A DNA stretch of 64,000 bases from Streptomyces hokutonensis (GCF_000376565.1 NZ_BARG01000044.1:181712-245711), one strand, 5' to 3'. Positions 49,426 to 58,930 are shown, counted from the first letter of the stretch. Notes: generated from the letters alone by a model not told the origin. Program-made: numbers and translations.

Positions 49426-52185
49426 CTAGAGCGGGCTCGGGCGGCGGGGCGGTTCGCCGCCGGCGGACCTGCGGCCCTGGCGGGTGGTGCCGCGGGCGGG
49501 GGAGTGGGCCGTTGCCTCGTTGAGCCAGTCGTCGGCGAGACGGCGCTTGACGGCCCTTGTCTTGCGCGGCAGTTGGGAATAGGCGACCTCGCGCACCAGA
49601 GGCTGCCGGAAGGCGTACTCGACCTCGCCCGGGATGGCGGTCCGCCGGCGCCGGTGCAGGAAGTGCCTGCGCTCCAGAAAGGCGAGGTGGTGGGCGACCT
49701 CTTCCCGGTCGCGGTCGCCGAGCGCGGCGACCGCGCCCACCCACAGGGTGTCGCCGACCACCGAGGCGTCCCGCAGCACCGCCTTCTGCGCGGGCAGCAG
49801 CGTGTCGAGGCGAGCCGCTATCACCGTCTGCACGGGACCCGGCAGGGGCACCGGTTCCGTACCGGCGTCCTCGCCCAGCGCCTGGACGTACTCCCTGGCG
49901 AACAGCGGATTCCCGCCGACCCGGGCCACCAGGACGGGGTCGAGCGAGCCGCTTCCTCGGTCCCCGGCCAGGGAGCCCATCAGCAGGCCCGTCACATGGT
50001 CGGGCAGCGGGTCCAGAGTCAGCATCACGGCGTCCCGCTTGCCGCAGCTCCAGCGCGGACGCACGTGCAGCAGCTCGGGACGGGACGTCGCCAGCAGCAT
50101 CAACGGCACCGGTGCCAGCTGCTCGACGACCTCCGACACGGCGTCCATCAGTTCGGGCGAGGCCAGGTGCATGTCCTCCATGACCACCAGCAGCGGCCGC
50201 TGTGCGGCGATCTCCTCGATGAGCTGACGCCAGACCAGGAAGACGGCGTGGAACGTGTCGTGGCCAACCGGTTCCACCTGCCCGTCCGCGCCGAGGCACC
50301 GGCGCAGCCCCCGCAACAGCTCCGGTCCCGCGGCGCTGTCGCCGAGCAGCCCGTGCACCGCGTCGACCAGCTTGCGGTCGGCGACGACGGGGCTGTCGGT
50401 CGCTTCGATTCCGGCGTACGCCCGAACGGTCGACACCAGGGGTGCCACACAGTTGTCCCCGCCGAACGGCGAGATACGAGCGGTGAGCACGGCCGGTCCG
50501 GAGTACGGAGCGGTGGGCCCGGCGTGGGCATCGGTGGGTCCGCCCGCGTACGCCCTGGCCTTTGCCTTGTGGAGGAACTCGGTCACCAGCCGGCTCTTGC
50601 CCAGGCCCGGTTCGCCGATCACCGTCACCAGATGCGGTCGCTGTCGCCGGAGCATGTCGCCGAGCAGGCCCGTCAGTATCTCGATCTCGCGCTCGCGGCC
50701 CAGGAACGGCGAGACCGGTCCGGCCGGTGTGCCGCTCGGTGCCATGTTCCTGATCTCCCAGCCGTCCCCGGGGGCGGCGGTCCAGGCGGCGCCGAACACA
50801 TCTCCCCCGATCCTGACGGTGCAGTCGCAGACCCTGAGTCCGCCCGGCTCGGCGGAGTCGAGCAGTTGCTGGCAGCGGTCGAGGACCTGACCGGTCGCCT
50901 CGGCCGGCTCGACATGGTTCTCCGACGCGTAGGTGACCATCATTTCGCCCGTGGCGACGGCCAGTCGGCAGGTTCGCAGGGTGTCCCCGCTGCCGGAGAA
51001 CTCCTCGGCGACCCGGTCGCGGATCGCGAGGGCGGCACGGACGGCGCGTTCGGGGTCGTTCTCGTGCAGCTGCGGAACACCGAACAGGGCCAGCCAGGTG
51101 GCGCCCACCGCGGTGCGCAGCACCCCGCCGAACCGCTCCACCTCACGGCGTACGACGTTCGTCAGGTCCTTCTGTACGGCGTCCGTGTGCTCGGGGTCCT
51201 CGTGTCCCGCCGGGTGCGGGACCCTGGCCCGCATCAGCAGCACCGACACCCGTTTGCGTTCCACCATGGCGGTGGCCGGGGTGCCGCCCTCGGGGCGGGG
51301 TTCGAGGGCGCCGTAGTGGCCCGCGACCGAGGCGGTGGCCAGTGCCGCCGAGGGGTCCGCGGACCGCGGATAGGAGCTGAGCAGGCGCAGGTTCGAGGCG
51401 GCGGCGGCCGTCTCGTCGCCCAAGCCGGCACCGGGCAGGTCGAGTTCCGGAGCGTGGGTGAGTATGGCCCTTTCCATGTCGAGGAGTTCCGGGCCGGGGT
51501 CGAGTCCGAACTCGTCGGCCAGCGCGGCCCGGGTGCGCTGGTACGCGGCCAGCGCCTCGGGTTGCCGGCCGCACCGGTACAGCGCCAGCATGAGCTGGCC
51601 GCAGAGCCGTTCCCGGGCCGGGTCACCGGAGGAGGCGCGCTCCAGCTCACCCACCAGGTCCCAGTGCCGGCCGAGCGCCAGTTCCGCCTGCACGCAGTCT
51701 TCGAGGGCGGTCAGCCGCTCGTTGTGGACGACCTCCTGCTCGGGCCAGGCGATGCCCTCCTCGGCGAGGTCGGCCAGGGCCGGGCCGTGCCACAGTTCCA
51801 GGGCCTTGCGCAGCGCGGTGGCGGCGTTCTGCCACTCCGCCGCCGCGAGATGCTGCCGTCCCTGGTCCGCGAGGGACTGGAACACCGACAGATCGATGTG
51901 CCTGGGGTTCACCGTGAGCAGATAGCCGGGCGAGCGCGTCTGAAGGGAGACCTCGGGGGCGTCGGCGAGGATCCTGCGCAGTCCGGAGACCGCGTTCTGC
52001 ACCATTTTGCGACAGGTCGGCGGGGCGTCGTGACCCCAGACGGCGCGAATGATGCTGCTGGTGGCGACGACTTTGTTGGCGTTCAGGAGCAGATATCCCA
52101 GAACGGCCCGTTGGTTCAGTCCGCCCAACGGCACCCGTCCCTCGATGCCCGAGATCTCCAATGGGCCGAGGATCTTGAACCGCAC
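49426..52185 (-). CDS. Large SARP regulator with cyclase-like and AAA ATPase domains
   Basis: ATG 52185 gives 919 residues. Domains in order: OmpR-type winged helix (MRFKILGPLEISGIEGRVPL, AVWGHDAPPTCRKMVQNAVS); BTAD (LWHGPALADLAEEGIAWPEQ to ALYRCGRQPEALAAYQRTRA); a class III nucleotide-cyclase-like region at about 312-470 (RKRVSVLLMRARV, RFGGVLRTAVGATWLALFGV); then an AAA ATPase (FLGREREIEILTGLL, Walker A VIGEPGLGKSRLV, Walker B PLLVVMEDMHLA). The cyclase-like region lacks clear metal-binding aspartates. The C-terminus lacks a LuxR HTH. This is the probable pathway-specific activator, lying inside the cluster. Confidence 0.88.
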   Translation of the reverse strand: MRFKILGPLEISGIEGRVPLGGLNQRAVLGYLLLNANKVVATSSIIRAVWGHDAPPTCRKMVQNAVSGLRRILADAPEVSLQTRSPGYLLTVNPRHIDLSVFQSLADQGRQHLAAAEWQNAATALRKALELWHGPALADLAEEGIAWPEQEVVHNERLTALEDCVQAELALGRHWDLVGELERASSGDPARERLCGQLMLALYRCGRQPEALAAYQRTRAALADEFGLDPGPELLDMERAILTHAPELDLPGAGLGDETAAAASNLRLLSSYPRSADPSAALATASVAGHYGALEPRPEGGTPATAMVERKRVSVLLMRARVPHPAGHEDPEHTDAVQKDLTNVVRREVERFGGVLRTAVGATWLALFGVPQLHENDPERAVRAALAIRDRVAEEFSGSGDTLRTCRLAVATGEMMVTYASENHVEPAEATGQVLDRCQQLLDSAEPGGLRVCDCTVRIGGDVFGAAWTAAPGDGWEIRNMAPSGTPAGPVSPFLGREREIEILTGLLGDMLRRQRPHLVTVIGEPGLGKSRLVTEFLHKAKARAYAGGPTDAHAGPTAPYSGPAVLTARISPFGGDNCVAPLVSTVRAYAGIEATDSPVVADRKLVDAVHGLLGDSAAGPELLRGLRRCLGADGQVEPVGHDTFHAVFLVWRQLIEEIAAQRPLLVVMEDMHLASPELMDAVSEVVEQLAPVPLMLLATSRPELLHVRPRWSCGKRDAVMLTLDPLPDHVTGLLMGSLAGDRGSGSLDPVLVARVGGNPLFAREYVQALGEDAGTEPVPLPGPVQTVIAARLDTLLPAQKAVLRDASVVGDTLWVGAVAALGDRDREEVAHHLAFLERRHFLHRRRRTAIPGEVEYAFRQPLVREVAYSQLPRKTRAVKRRLADDWLNEATAHSPARGTTRQGRRSAGGEPPRRPSPL

Positions 52186-52413
52186 AGCAACCCCCGTTCA
52201 CCTGTCACATGGCTGAACCAGGCGAGTAGTTGACTCGGTCCGAGCACGGTCGAGCAGCCCCTTTGATGCTCCCGGCTGGATCCAAGTCAATCAAACCGCC
52301 CGGGAGGTACGTCAACATCGCGCCGCCGCAGGGTCTTGACAGACGGCTAAAAATCATCCCTGGGGAAACCCCTTGCGAGCCGTTCCGGCAGGCCGGCGGA
52401 TACGTGGCCGGCC

Positions 52414-53301
52414 TCACTCGCCGCGGGCCAGCAGCAACGCGCCGTACAGGGAGGACAGTCCGCCGAGCGAGGCTCTGCCGATCACCGCGCGCGGGCCGCC
52501 CGGCCGCGCCAACAAGGCGGCCTGCCCGGCGATTTGGGGGACCAGTCCGGGCAGGGCGTCGGCGAAGCCCCCGCCGATCACCACCTGCTCCGGACGGGCC
52601 AGTTCCGTAAGGCTGACCACGGCGGTCGCGAGCGCCGAGCAGGTCTCGTCCAGCGTCGCCACGGCCCACGGCAGCAGCGCGTCCGCGGCGTCCCGCAGTT
52701 CGGTGAACTCCACTTCCCGGCCCAGGAGTTCAGCGGCCCGGCGCAGCGTCGAGGGCCCGGAGGCGAGCGACTGGAGGCAGCCGCGCCGTCCGCAGTCGCA
52801 CCTTGGCCCGAAACGGTCGACCGTCATGTGCCCGATCTCGCACGAGCCCGCGGCCGGTCCGGGAAACGGACGCCCGCCGTGCACGATGCCGCCGCCGATT
52901 CCGGTCCCGACACCGAGGTAGACGACATTCCCGCAGGCCGCGGCGTCCGCCTCCGCCAGCGCGGCCAGATCACCGTCGTCCGCCATCCGCACCGCGGTCC
53001 CCGGAAAGAGTTCGCGCAACTCGGTGCGGAGATCGAGGCCCCGCCATCCCGGCCGGCCCGGCCAGGTGGCGACCCGGCCCGTCCCGTCCACCGTGGCGGG
53101 CATCGCCACCCCGACCGCGGTGAGCGGACGCCGCCACCTGGCGAGCAGCGCGTCCGCATGGTGCCGCAGCATGGCGACGTCCCGCCGGGCGGCCCCCGTG
53201 TCCCGCGGCCAGTGGAAGACCGACTCCAGCGGATCGTGTCCCTCCGATTCGAGCCGCAGTGCCACCTTGGTGCCGCCGATGTCGATCCCCAGGTACCCCA
53301 T
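52414..53301 (-). CDS. rifN: ROK-family sugar kinase, RifN-type kanosamine kinase candidate
   Basis: ATG 53301 behind GGAGGGGTC gives 295 residues. ROK features are the phosphate loop GIDIGGTKVALRL, VAMPATVDG, the catalytic Asp in MADDGDLAALAEAD, a second phosphate motif YLGVGTGIGGGIVHGGR, and the zinc motif CDCGRRGCLQSLASG. In ansamycin clusters the ROK enzyme RifN phosphorylates kanosamine to kanosamine 6-phosphate, which supplies nitrogen to the aminoshikimate pathway. Its place among AHBA genes supports that role; glucokinase activity is the alternative. Confidence 0.82.
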   Translation of the reverse strand: MGYLGIDIGGTKVALRLESEGHDPLESVFHWPRDTGAARRDVAMLRHHADALLARWRRPLTAVGVAMPATVDGTGRVATWPGRPGWRGLDLRTELRELFPGTAVRMADDGDLAALAEADAAACGNVVYLGVGTGIGGGIVHGGRPFPGPAAGSCEIGHMTVDRFGPRCDCGRRGCLQSLASGPSTLRRAAELLGREVEFTELRDAADALLPWAVATLDETCSALATAVVSLTELARPEQVVIGGGFADALPGLVPQIAGQAALLARPGGPRAVIGRASLGGLSSLYGALLLARGE

Positions 53302-53539
53302 GACCCCTCCGTCAGCCGGTCGAGTCGGCCGCTCCGACCCCCGGCGCGATGCAGGATATGGCGCCCCCAGGACCACAAGTCGGCTGTTCGGAGCGGTGTT
53401 GCCGCAGGTCAGGGGAGGCATAGGGGTTCCAGCCCGGGCGCTTGCGTTCATAGCTTCGACACAGGGTGAGGGGGCTGGACACTCCCGCTCCCCCCTCAGA
53501 TCGAACAGCTCGACCAAGCAAGCAGAGAGGCGACGACGC

Positions 53540-55063
53540 GTGATCAGCCGACGATCAGTTCTCCAGCTGGGCGGTGCCCTGGCGGTGGCCGGAAGTGTGG
53601 GCGCGGCGGCCCCCTCGGCACAGGGTGCCAGGTCCGCCACCGTGCCGTGGGACCAGCTGCGCGCGCGGCTGCGGGGCGATCTCGTCCTGCCCGCGGACAG
53701 TGGGTACGACCTCGCGAAGCAGCTGGCGGTCGCCGAGTACGACGCCATCCACCCGCAGGGCATCGCCTACTGCGAGACCCCGGCCGACGTGGCCAGTGCC
53801 GTGCGGTTCGCCCAGGCCAACTCGCTGCCGACGCGCACCCGCAGCGGTGGCCACAACTTCGCCGGCTGGTCGACGGGCGAGGGCCTGGTCGTCGACGTCT
53901 CCCGGATCAAGCACGTCAAGGTGGGCGCGTCCACCGTACGGCTGGGACCCGGCGCGATGTCGGTGGAGGCGCTCACTGCGCTCAAGCCGTACAACAGACA
54001 GATCGTCACCGGCACCTGCCCGACCGTGTGTCCGGGCGGCTTCCTCACGGGTGGCGGCATCGGATTCCAGACCGCCCGATACGGACTGGGCAGCGACCGG
54101 CTCGTGTCCGCCCGCGCGGTGCTCGCCGACGGGAGCCTGGTGACCGCCTCCGCGACCCGGGAGCCGGACCTCTTCTGGGCGTTGCGCGGCGGAGGCGGCG
54201 GCAATTTCGGCGTCCTGGTCGACTTCGAGGTGCTGCCGATCGACCAGCCGCGAGGGGTCTACTTCGCCACGACCTGGCCCTGGGACAAGGCCAGGGAACT
54301 CGTCGAGGCCTGGCAGCAGTGGAGCCTGGCCGACGCGGACACGCTGGGCTCCTCCTGCGGCGTACTCCTTTTCGACGCGGCCCCCGGCACCACACCCATG
54401 GTCACGGTCAACGGCGGCTACTGGGGCGCCCAGGCGGACCTGGAGGCAGGGCTCGACGCGCTCGCCGCCCAGGCCGGCGCCCAGCCCTTGAGCCGGTCGG
54501 TCGCCGAACTGCCGTACGACGAAGTGATGATGCATGTGTACGGCTGCGACCAGGTCACCGTGAAGCAGTGTCACCGGGTCGGGCAGAACGACGAGGCGAC
54601 CATCCCGCGTGGCGGCGCCCTGCGCGAGCGCCACCGGCTCTTCGACAAGCCGCTCACGGGTTCGGCCCTCGCCGCGACCCTGGCGGCCTTCGACGCCGAC
54701 CGCCACGCCGGGCACACCAGATTCCTCGGCTTCAACCACCTCGGCGGCGCCTCGACGCGGCCCGGCCGCACCGACACGGCGTTCTGGCACCGCGACACGC
54801 AGTTCCTCATCGGCATCGGGGCGGCCCTGCCCTCCCCGACACCGTCCGCCGAGGACGAGGCGGTCACCAAGGCCTGGGTGGACCGCGGGTACGGCATCAT
54901 CGACCCGCTCTCGACCGGTCACTCGTACATCAACTTCCCGGACGAGCGGCTCGAGGACTGGCAACAGGCCTACTACGGCGGGAACTACGACCGCCTGGTC
55001 CAGGTGAAGAACGCCTACGACCCGGGGAACTTCTTCAACCACCCGCAGAGCATCGGGAGTTGA
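53540..55063 (+). CDS. Tat-exported bicovalent FAD oxidase (BBE-type)
   Basis: GTG 53540 gives 507 residues. A twin-arginine signal is present (ISRRSVLQLGGALAVAGSVG, then AAAPSAQGA). The PCMH FAD domain shows His in TRSGGHNFAGWS and Cys in GTCPTVCPGG, the two residues that bind FAD at its 8-alpha and 6 carbons in berberine-bridge-type oxidases. The C-terminal BBE motif NYDRLVQVKNAYDPGNFFNH is complete. Relatives oxidise sugars or tailor antibiotics, often after export. It is divergent from the kinase gene and ends at a hairpin. A late oxidation of the ansamycin is possible but unproven. Confidence 0.88.
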   Translation: MISRRSVLQLGGALAVAGSVGAAAPSAQGARSATVPWDQLRARLRGDLVLPADSGYDLAKQLAVAEYDAIHPQGIAYCETPADVASAVRFAQANSLPTRTRSGGHNFAGWSTGEGLVVDVSRIKHVKVGASTVRLGPGAMSVEALTALKPYNRQIVTGTCPTVCPGGFLTGGGIGFQTARYGLGSDRLVSARAVLADGSLVTASATREPDLFWALRGGGGGNFGVLVDFEVLPIDQPRGVYFATTWPWDKARELVEAWQQWSLADADTLGSSCGVLLFDAAPGTTPMVTVNGGYWGAQADLEAGLDALAAQAGAQPLSRSVAELPYDEVMMHVYGCDQVTVKQCHRVGQNDEATIPRGGALRERHRLFDKPLTGSALAATLAAFDADRHAGHTRFLGFNHLGGASTRPGRTDTAFWHRDTQFLIGIGAALPSPTPSAEDEAVTKAWVDRGYGIIDPLSTGHSYINFPDERLEDWQQAYYGGNYDRLVQVKNAYDPGNFFNHPQSIGS

Positions 55064-55074
55064 CCGACGCGCAA

Positions 55075-55117
55075 CCCCTTGCCGCCCGGCGCTCGCGAGG
55101 CGCCGGGCGGCAAGGGG
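55075..55117. terminator. Bidirectional hairpin terminator
   Basis: A perfect 18-bp stem (55075-55092 with 55100-55117; arm CCCCTTGCCGCCCGGCGC) with a 7-base loop lies between the convergent oxidase and dehydroquinase genes. Confidence 0.88.
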
Positions 55118-55125
55118 CCGGCACA

Positions 55126-55560
55126 TCAGCCGGAGACGGTCTCCACCAGTGCGCGCGCCGCCAGGCGGTAGCCGAGCGTGCCGAGACCCACGATCACTCC
55201 CGCGGCCAGCGGCGCGAGCACCGACTCGTGCCGGAACGTCTCACGGGCCCACACGTTCGAGATGTGGACCTCGACGAAGGGGTGCGGATACGCGGCCAGG
55301 GCGTCCCGCAGACTCCAGCCGGCGATCATCAGCGCTCCCGGGTTCACCACGGCCCCCACCGTGTCGTGGCAGTCGTTCACCGCCCCGACGAGGTCGCCCT
55401 CCGAATCGTGCTGCACGGAACGCACCTTCCAGCCGCGGGACTCGATTTCCGCGGCCACGGCCTCCTCGATATCCGCCAGCGTATCCATTCCGTATATCTC
55501 GGGTTCCCGGCGGCCGAGAATGCCCAGGTTGGGTCCGTTCAGCAGGAGTACGCTGGCCAA
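55126..55560 (-). CDS. rifJ: Type II (amino)dehydroquinate dehydratase, RifJ-type
   Basis: ATG 55560 gives 144 residues, typical of dodecameric type II dehydroquinases. Catalytic residues are retained: NGPNLGILG, Arg-Arg-Glu-Pro-Glu-Ile-Tyr-Gly with the active-site Tyr, His in FVEVHISN, and Arg in RETFRHES. The substrate loop NPAAYSHTSVA of shikimate enzymes is replaced by NPGALMIAGWSLRDAL. That could adapt the site to aminodehydroquinate. In AHBA synthesis RifJ dehydrates aminoDHQ to aminodehydroshikimate. The gene diverges from the AHBA synthase operon. Confidence 0.88.
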   Translation of the reverse strand: MASVLLLNGPNLGILGRREPEIYGMDTLADIEEAVAAEIESRGWKVRSVQHDSEGDLVGAVNDCHDTVGAVVNPGALMIAGWSLRDALAAYPHPFVEVHISNVWARETFRHESVLAPLAAGVIVGLGTLGYRLAARALVETVSG

Positions 55561-55824
55561 GATTCACCTCGTTCGTAGGGCCGATCAATAGATCGGGTCG
55601 ACGGAGTGAAGAGCCTATCGAGCGCCCTCCGGAACAGTGACGTGACCTGTAATGCAATTCCGGGACAAGGGGGTTCTAGGGGTAAACATAGGGGAGATGA
55701 CACGCCGTCCGGTGTTCGCTAGCGTGCTGCCAGTCGCCCGGTGCCACCTGCGGATTCCTTTTTCCCGCCGCGGTACCGGCGGTTCACGGAACGGTTCTCC
55801 TTCGATGGAAAGACAGGTGAATTG

Positions 55825-56991
55825 ATGAGCGGGAATCCGCTGGAAGCCCCGGAATTCCCCGACTGGCCCCAGTACGGCGACGAGGAGCGGGTCGGGCTGA
55901 TCCGGGCCCTGGAGCAGGGACAGTGGTGGAGGATGGGCGGCGGCGAAGTCGACGCCTTCGAGCGCGAGTTCGCCGAGTACCACGGCTCCGAGCACGCCCT
56001 CGCCGTCACCAACGGCACACACGCACTCGAACTCGCTCTCCAGGTGCTCGGCGTGGGGGCCGGTACCGAAGTCGTCGTTCCGGCGTTCACCTTCATCTCC
56101 TCCTCGCAGGCGGCCCAGCGCCTCGGCGCGGTGGCCGTACCGGTGGACGTCGACCCCGACACCTACGCCATCGACCCGGCGGCCGTCGAGGCGGCCATCA
56201 CTCCCCGGACCCGCGCGATCATGCCGGTCCACATGGCCGGACACTTCGCCGACATGGACGCGCTGGCGAAGCTCTCCGCCGACTCGGGTGTGCCCCTCAT
56301 CCAGGACGCCGCGCACGCCCACGGTGCCCGGTGGCAGGGCAAGAAGGTCGGCGAACTCGGCTCGATCGCCGCGTTCAGCTTCCAGAACGGCAAGCTGATG
56401 ACCGCGGGCGAGGGCGGCGCGGTCCTCTTCCCCGACGCCGAGTCCCGGCGGACCGCGTTCCTGCGCCACAGCTGCGGCCGGCCGCCGACGGACCGGCACT
56501 ACTTCCATCAGACCTCGGGCTCCAACTTCCGTATGAACGAGTTCTCCGCAGCGGTGCTCCGAGCCCAACTGGGCCGCTTCGACCGGCAGATAGACACCCG
56601 CGAACAGCGCTGGCCGCTGCTGGCCGGGCAGTTGGCGCAGATCCCGGGCGTCGTGCCGCAGTCCAGGGACGAGCGCAACGACCGCGTCCCGCACTACATG
56701 GCCATGTTCCGGCTGCCCGGCATCACCGAGGAGCGGCGCAACGCCGTCGTCGACGCGCTCGTCGCACGGGGCCTGCCCGCCTTCGCGGGCTTCCGCGCCA
56801 TCTACCGCACCCCCGGCTTCTGGGAGACCGGAGCACCGGACGAGACCGTCGACGACATCGCCCGCCGGTGCCCCAACTCCGAGGCCATCAGCGGCGACAC
56901 CGTCTGGCTGCACCACCGCACCCTGCTGGGCGCCGAGGAGCAGGTGGGCCGGATCGCCGACATCGTCGCCGACGTCCTGGCCACCACGTGA
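55825..56991 (+). CDS. rifK: 3-Amino-5-hydroxybenzoate (AHBA) synthase
   Basis: ATG 55825 gives 388 residues, the length of RifK. The PLP enzyme of the DegT/DnrJ/EryC1 family shows ALAVTNGTHALELALQVL, VVVPAFTFISSSQAA, PVHMAGHFADMDAL, IQDAAHAHGARW, the PLP lysine in FSFQNGKLMTAGEGGAV, and SNFRMNEFSAAVLRAQL. The AHBA-synthase-like FQNGKLMTAGEGG form distinguishes it from sugar aminotransferases. It dehydrates and aromatises aminodehydroshikimate to AHBA, the starter unit. Its stop overlaps the GTG of the RifL-like gene. It is the diagnostic gene of the cluster. Confidence 0.95.
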   Translation: MSGNPLEAPEFPDWPQYGDEERVGLIRALEQGQWWRMGGGEVDAFEREFAEYHGSEHALAVTNGTHALELALQVLGVGAGTEVVVPAFTFISSSQAAQRLGAVAVPVDVDPDTYAIDPAAVEAAITPRTRAIMPVHMAGHFADMDALAKLSADSGVPLIQDAAHAHGARWQGKKVGELGSIAAFSFQNGKLMTAGEGGAVLFPDAESRRTAFLRHSCGRPPTDRHYFHQTSGSNFRMNEFSAAVLRAQLGRFDRQIDTREQRWPLLAGQLAQIPGVVPQSRDERNDRVPHYMAMFRLPGITEERRNAVVDALVARGLPAFAGFRAIYRTPGFWETGAPDETVDDIARRCPNSEAISGDTVWLHHRTLLGAEEQVGRIADIVADVLATT

Positions 56992-58127
56992 CTCCCGCCC
57001 ACCCGGCCCGTGAGCACACCGGCCGGCCCGTCCGAGTGGCGGTCGTCGGCCTGGGCTGGGCCGGCCGCACCATCTGGCTGCCACGGCTTCGGCAGCACCC
57101 CGCCTTCGAGGTGGTGGCCGTGGTCGACCCGAGCGAACGGGCGCGTACCGAGGCGGTGTCCGACGCACCCGGCGCACGGTCGTTCGCCGGCCTCGACGGC
57201 CTGTCCGCCACCGCGGTGGACCTCGCCGTGATCGCGGTGCCCAACCATCTGCATGCCGAGGTCGCCTCCCGGCTGCTCGCCGAAGGCACCCCCGTCTTCG
57301 TCGAGAAGCCCGTCTGTCTCGACTCGGACGAGGCCGCCCGGCTGGCCCGGGCCGAGGCATCGGGCGGCGCCGTCCTGCTGTCCGGAAGCGCCGCCCGGCA
57401 CCGGGCCGACGTACGGGCCCTGAGTGAACTCACCGCCTCACTGGGGCCAGTCCGGCACATCGAGGTCGCCTGGATCCGCGCGCGCGGAGTGCCCGACGCG
57501 GGCGGCTGGTTCACCCGGCGCACCCTCGCCGGCGGTGGGGCCCTGGTCGACCTGGGCTGGCATCTGCTGGACACGGCGCTGCCCCTGGTCGGCGACGGCA
57601 TCGGCTTCGACCAGGTCGTGGGCACCGTCTCCGGCGACTTCCTGGGCAGCGCCGGCTCCGGCGCGGCCTGGCGTCACTCCGCACCGGAGGACCGGGCACC
57701 GGGTGACCTCGGCGACGTGGAGGACACCGCACGCGGGTTCCTCGTCGCCGACAACGGCGTCTCCGTGGCACTGCGCGCGAGCTGGGCCTCGCACGAGCGG
57801 CACGACGTCACCCTTGTCAGGGTCGAAGGGGCCGCCGGAACCGCCACCCTTCGCTGCACCTTCGGATTCAGCCCCAACCGTGAGGGCGGCTCCCGGCTGA
57901 CCCTGACCCGCGACGGCCGAACCGAACCCGTACCCGTGGCCGACGAGCCCATCGGCGCCGAATACGTGCGCCAACTGGACGAGCTGCCCCGGCTGTTGGC
58001 CGATCCCGCCGTCCGTGGCCGGGCCGTCGCGGAGGTACGGCTCACCATCGGAGCGATCGAACGCCTCTACCAATCGGCCCGGAACGCCGGACGGCAGGCC
58101 GTGCCGGCGGGACACGGCGCCCACTGA
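56988..58127 (+). CDS. rifL: RifL-type oxidoreductase (Gfo/Idh/MocA family)
   Basis: GTG 56988 overlaps the rifK stop (GTGA). The 379 residues have the N-terminal Rossmann motif VRVAVVGLGWAGRTIWLPRL, the family signature VFVEKPVCLDSDEAARL, and GGALVDLGWHLLDTALPLVG with the expected Asp and His. In the rifamycin pathway RifL works with RifK in making UDP-3-keto-glucose/kanosamine, upstream of aminoshikimate formation. The tight rifK-L-M arrangement seen here is conserved among AHBA clusters. Confidence 0.9.
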   Translation: MTPAHPAREHTGRPVRVAVVGLGWAGRTIWLPRLRQHPAFEVVAVVDPSERARTEAVSDAPGARSFAGLDGLSATAVDLAVIAVPNHLHAEVASRLLAEGTPVFVEKPVCLDSDEAARLARAEASGGAVLLSGSAARHRADVRALSELTASLGPVRHIEVAWIRARGVPDAGGWFTRRTLAGGGALVDLGWHLLDTALPLVGDGIGFDQVVGTVSGDFLGSAGSGAAWRHSAPEDRAPGDLGDVEDTARGFLVADNGVSVALRASWASHERHDVTLVRVEGAAGTATLRCTFGFSPNREGGSRLTLTRDGRTEPVPVADEPIGAEYVRQLDELPRLLADPAVRGRAVAEVRLTIGAIERLYQSARNAGRQAVPAGHGAH

Positions 58128-58164
58128 CCCAGAACCCCGTGACCGTACGGAGGGAGGAGACCCT

Positions 58165-58860
58165 GTGGAGGACAGCAACCCGGCGCGGCCCGGCGGCCCC
58201 CTGCTGGCAGAGGAGGACGGACCACTCGCCGTGGTGTTCGACATGGACGGCGTCCTCGTGGACAGCTTCGCGGTGATGCGTGAGGCGTTCACGGTGGCGT
58301 ACGCCGAGGTCGTGGGGGCGGGACCGGCCCCCTTCGACGAGTACAACCGACACCTCGGGCGCTACTTCCCCGACATCATGCGGATCATGGGGCTGCCCCT
58401 GGAGATGGAGGAACCGTTCGTCCGCGAAAGCTACCGGCTGGCCCACCGGGTGACCATGTTCGACGGCATACCGGACCTGCTGACGAGCCTGCGCGGACGG
58501 GGCATCGGGCTCGCCGTCGCCACCGGGAAGAGCGGCCGGCGGGCCCGGTCGCTCCTCGAACGACTGGGCGTCCTGCCGCTGTTCCACCATGTCATCGGCG
58601 GGGACGAGGTGCCACGCGCCAAACCCGCCCCCGACATGGTCAGGCGCGCCCTCGAACTGCTGGACGTGCGCCCCGGCAACGCGCTCATGATCGGCGACGC
58701 CGTCACCGACCTGCAGAGCGCCCGCGCCGCCGGAGTACGCGCGGTCGCCGCCCTGTGGGGCGAGACCGCCGAGGCGGCACTGCTCGCCGAACGGCCCGAC
58801 GCCGTGCTGCGCAGCCCGGGAGAGCTGCACGGGCTGCTGCCGCGGGTCCCGGTGCACTGA
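58165..58860 (+). CDS. rifM: RifM-type HAD phosphatase
   Basis: GTG 58165 behind GGAGGAG gives 231 residues. HAD motifs are complete: I, VVFDMDGVLVDSF; II, VATGKSGRRARSLL; III, Lys in RAKPAPDM; IV, MIGDAVTDLQSARAAG. RifM-type phosphatases act in supplying kanosamine or aminoshikimate precursors for AHBA. It follows the RifL-like gene by 37 bases and ends at a strong terminator. Confidence 0.9.
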   Translation: MEDSNPARPGGPLLAEEDGPLAVVFDMDGVLVDSFAVMREAFTVAYAEVVGAGPAPFDEYNRHLGRYFPDIMRIMGLPLEMEEPFVRESYRLAHRVTMFDGIPDLLTSLRGRGIGLAVATGKSGRRARSLLERLGVLPLFHHVIGGDEVPRAKPAPDMVRRALELLDVRPGNALMIGDAVTDLQSARAAGVRAVAALWGETAEAALLAERPDAVLRSPGELHGLLPRVPVH

Positions 58861-58883
58861 CCCCGGCCGAACGGACCGGAACA

Positions 58884-58930
58884 CGGGAAGGGGCCCGCTC
58901 GCCGGAGGACGGCGAGCGGGCCCCTTCCCG
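58884..58930. terminator. Perfect 20-bp bidirectional terminator
   Basis: Stem 58884-58903 pairs with 58911-58930 without mismatch around a 7-base loop (arm starts CGGGAAGGGGCCCGC). It lies between the convergent rifM-like gene and the reverse-strand gene that follows. Confidence 0.92.
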
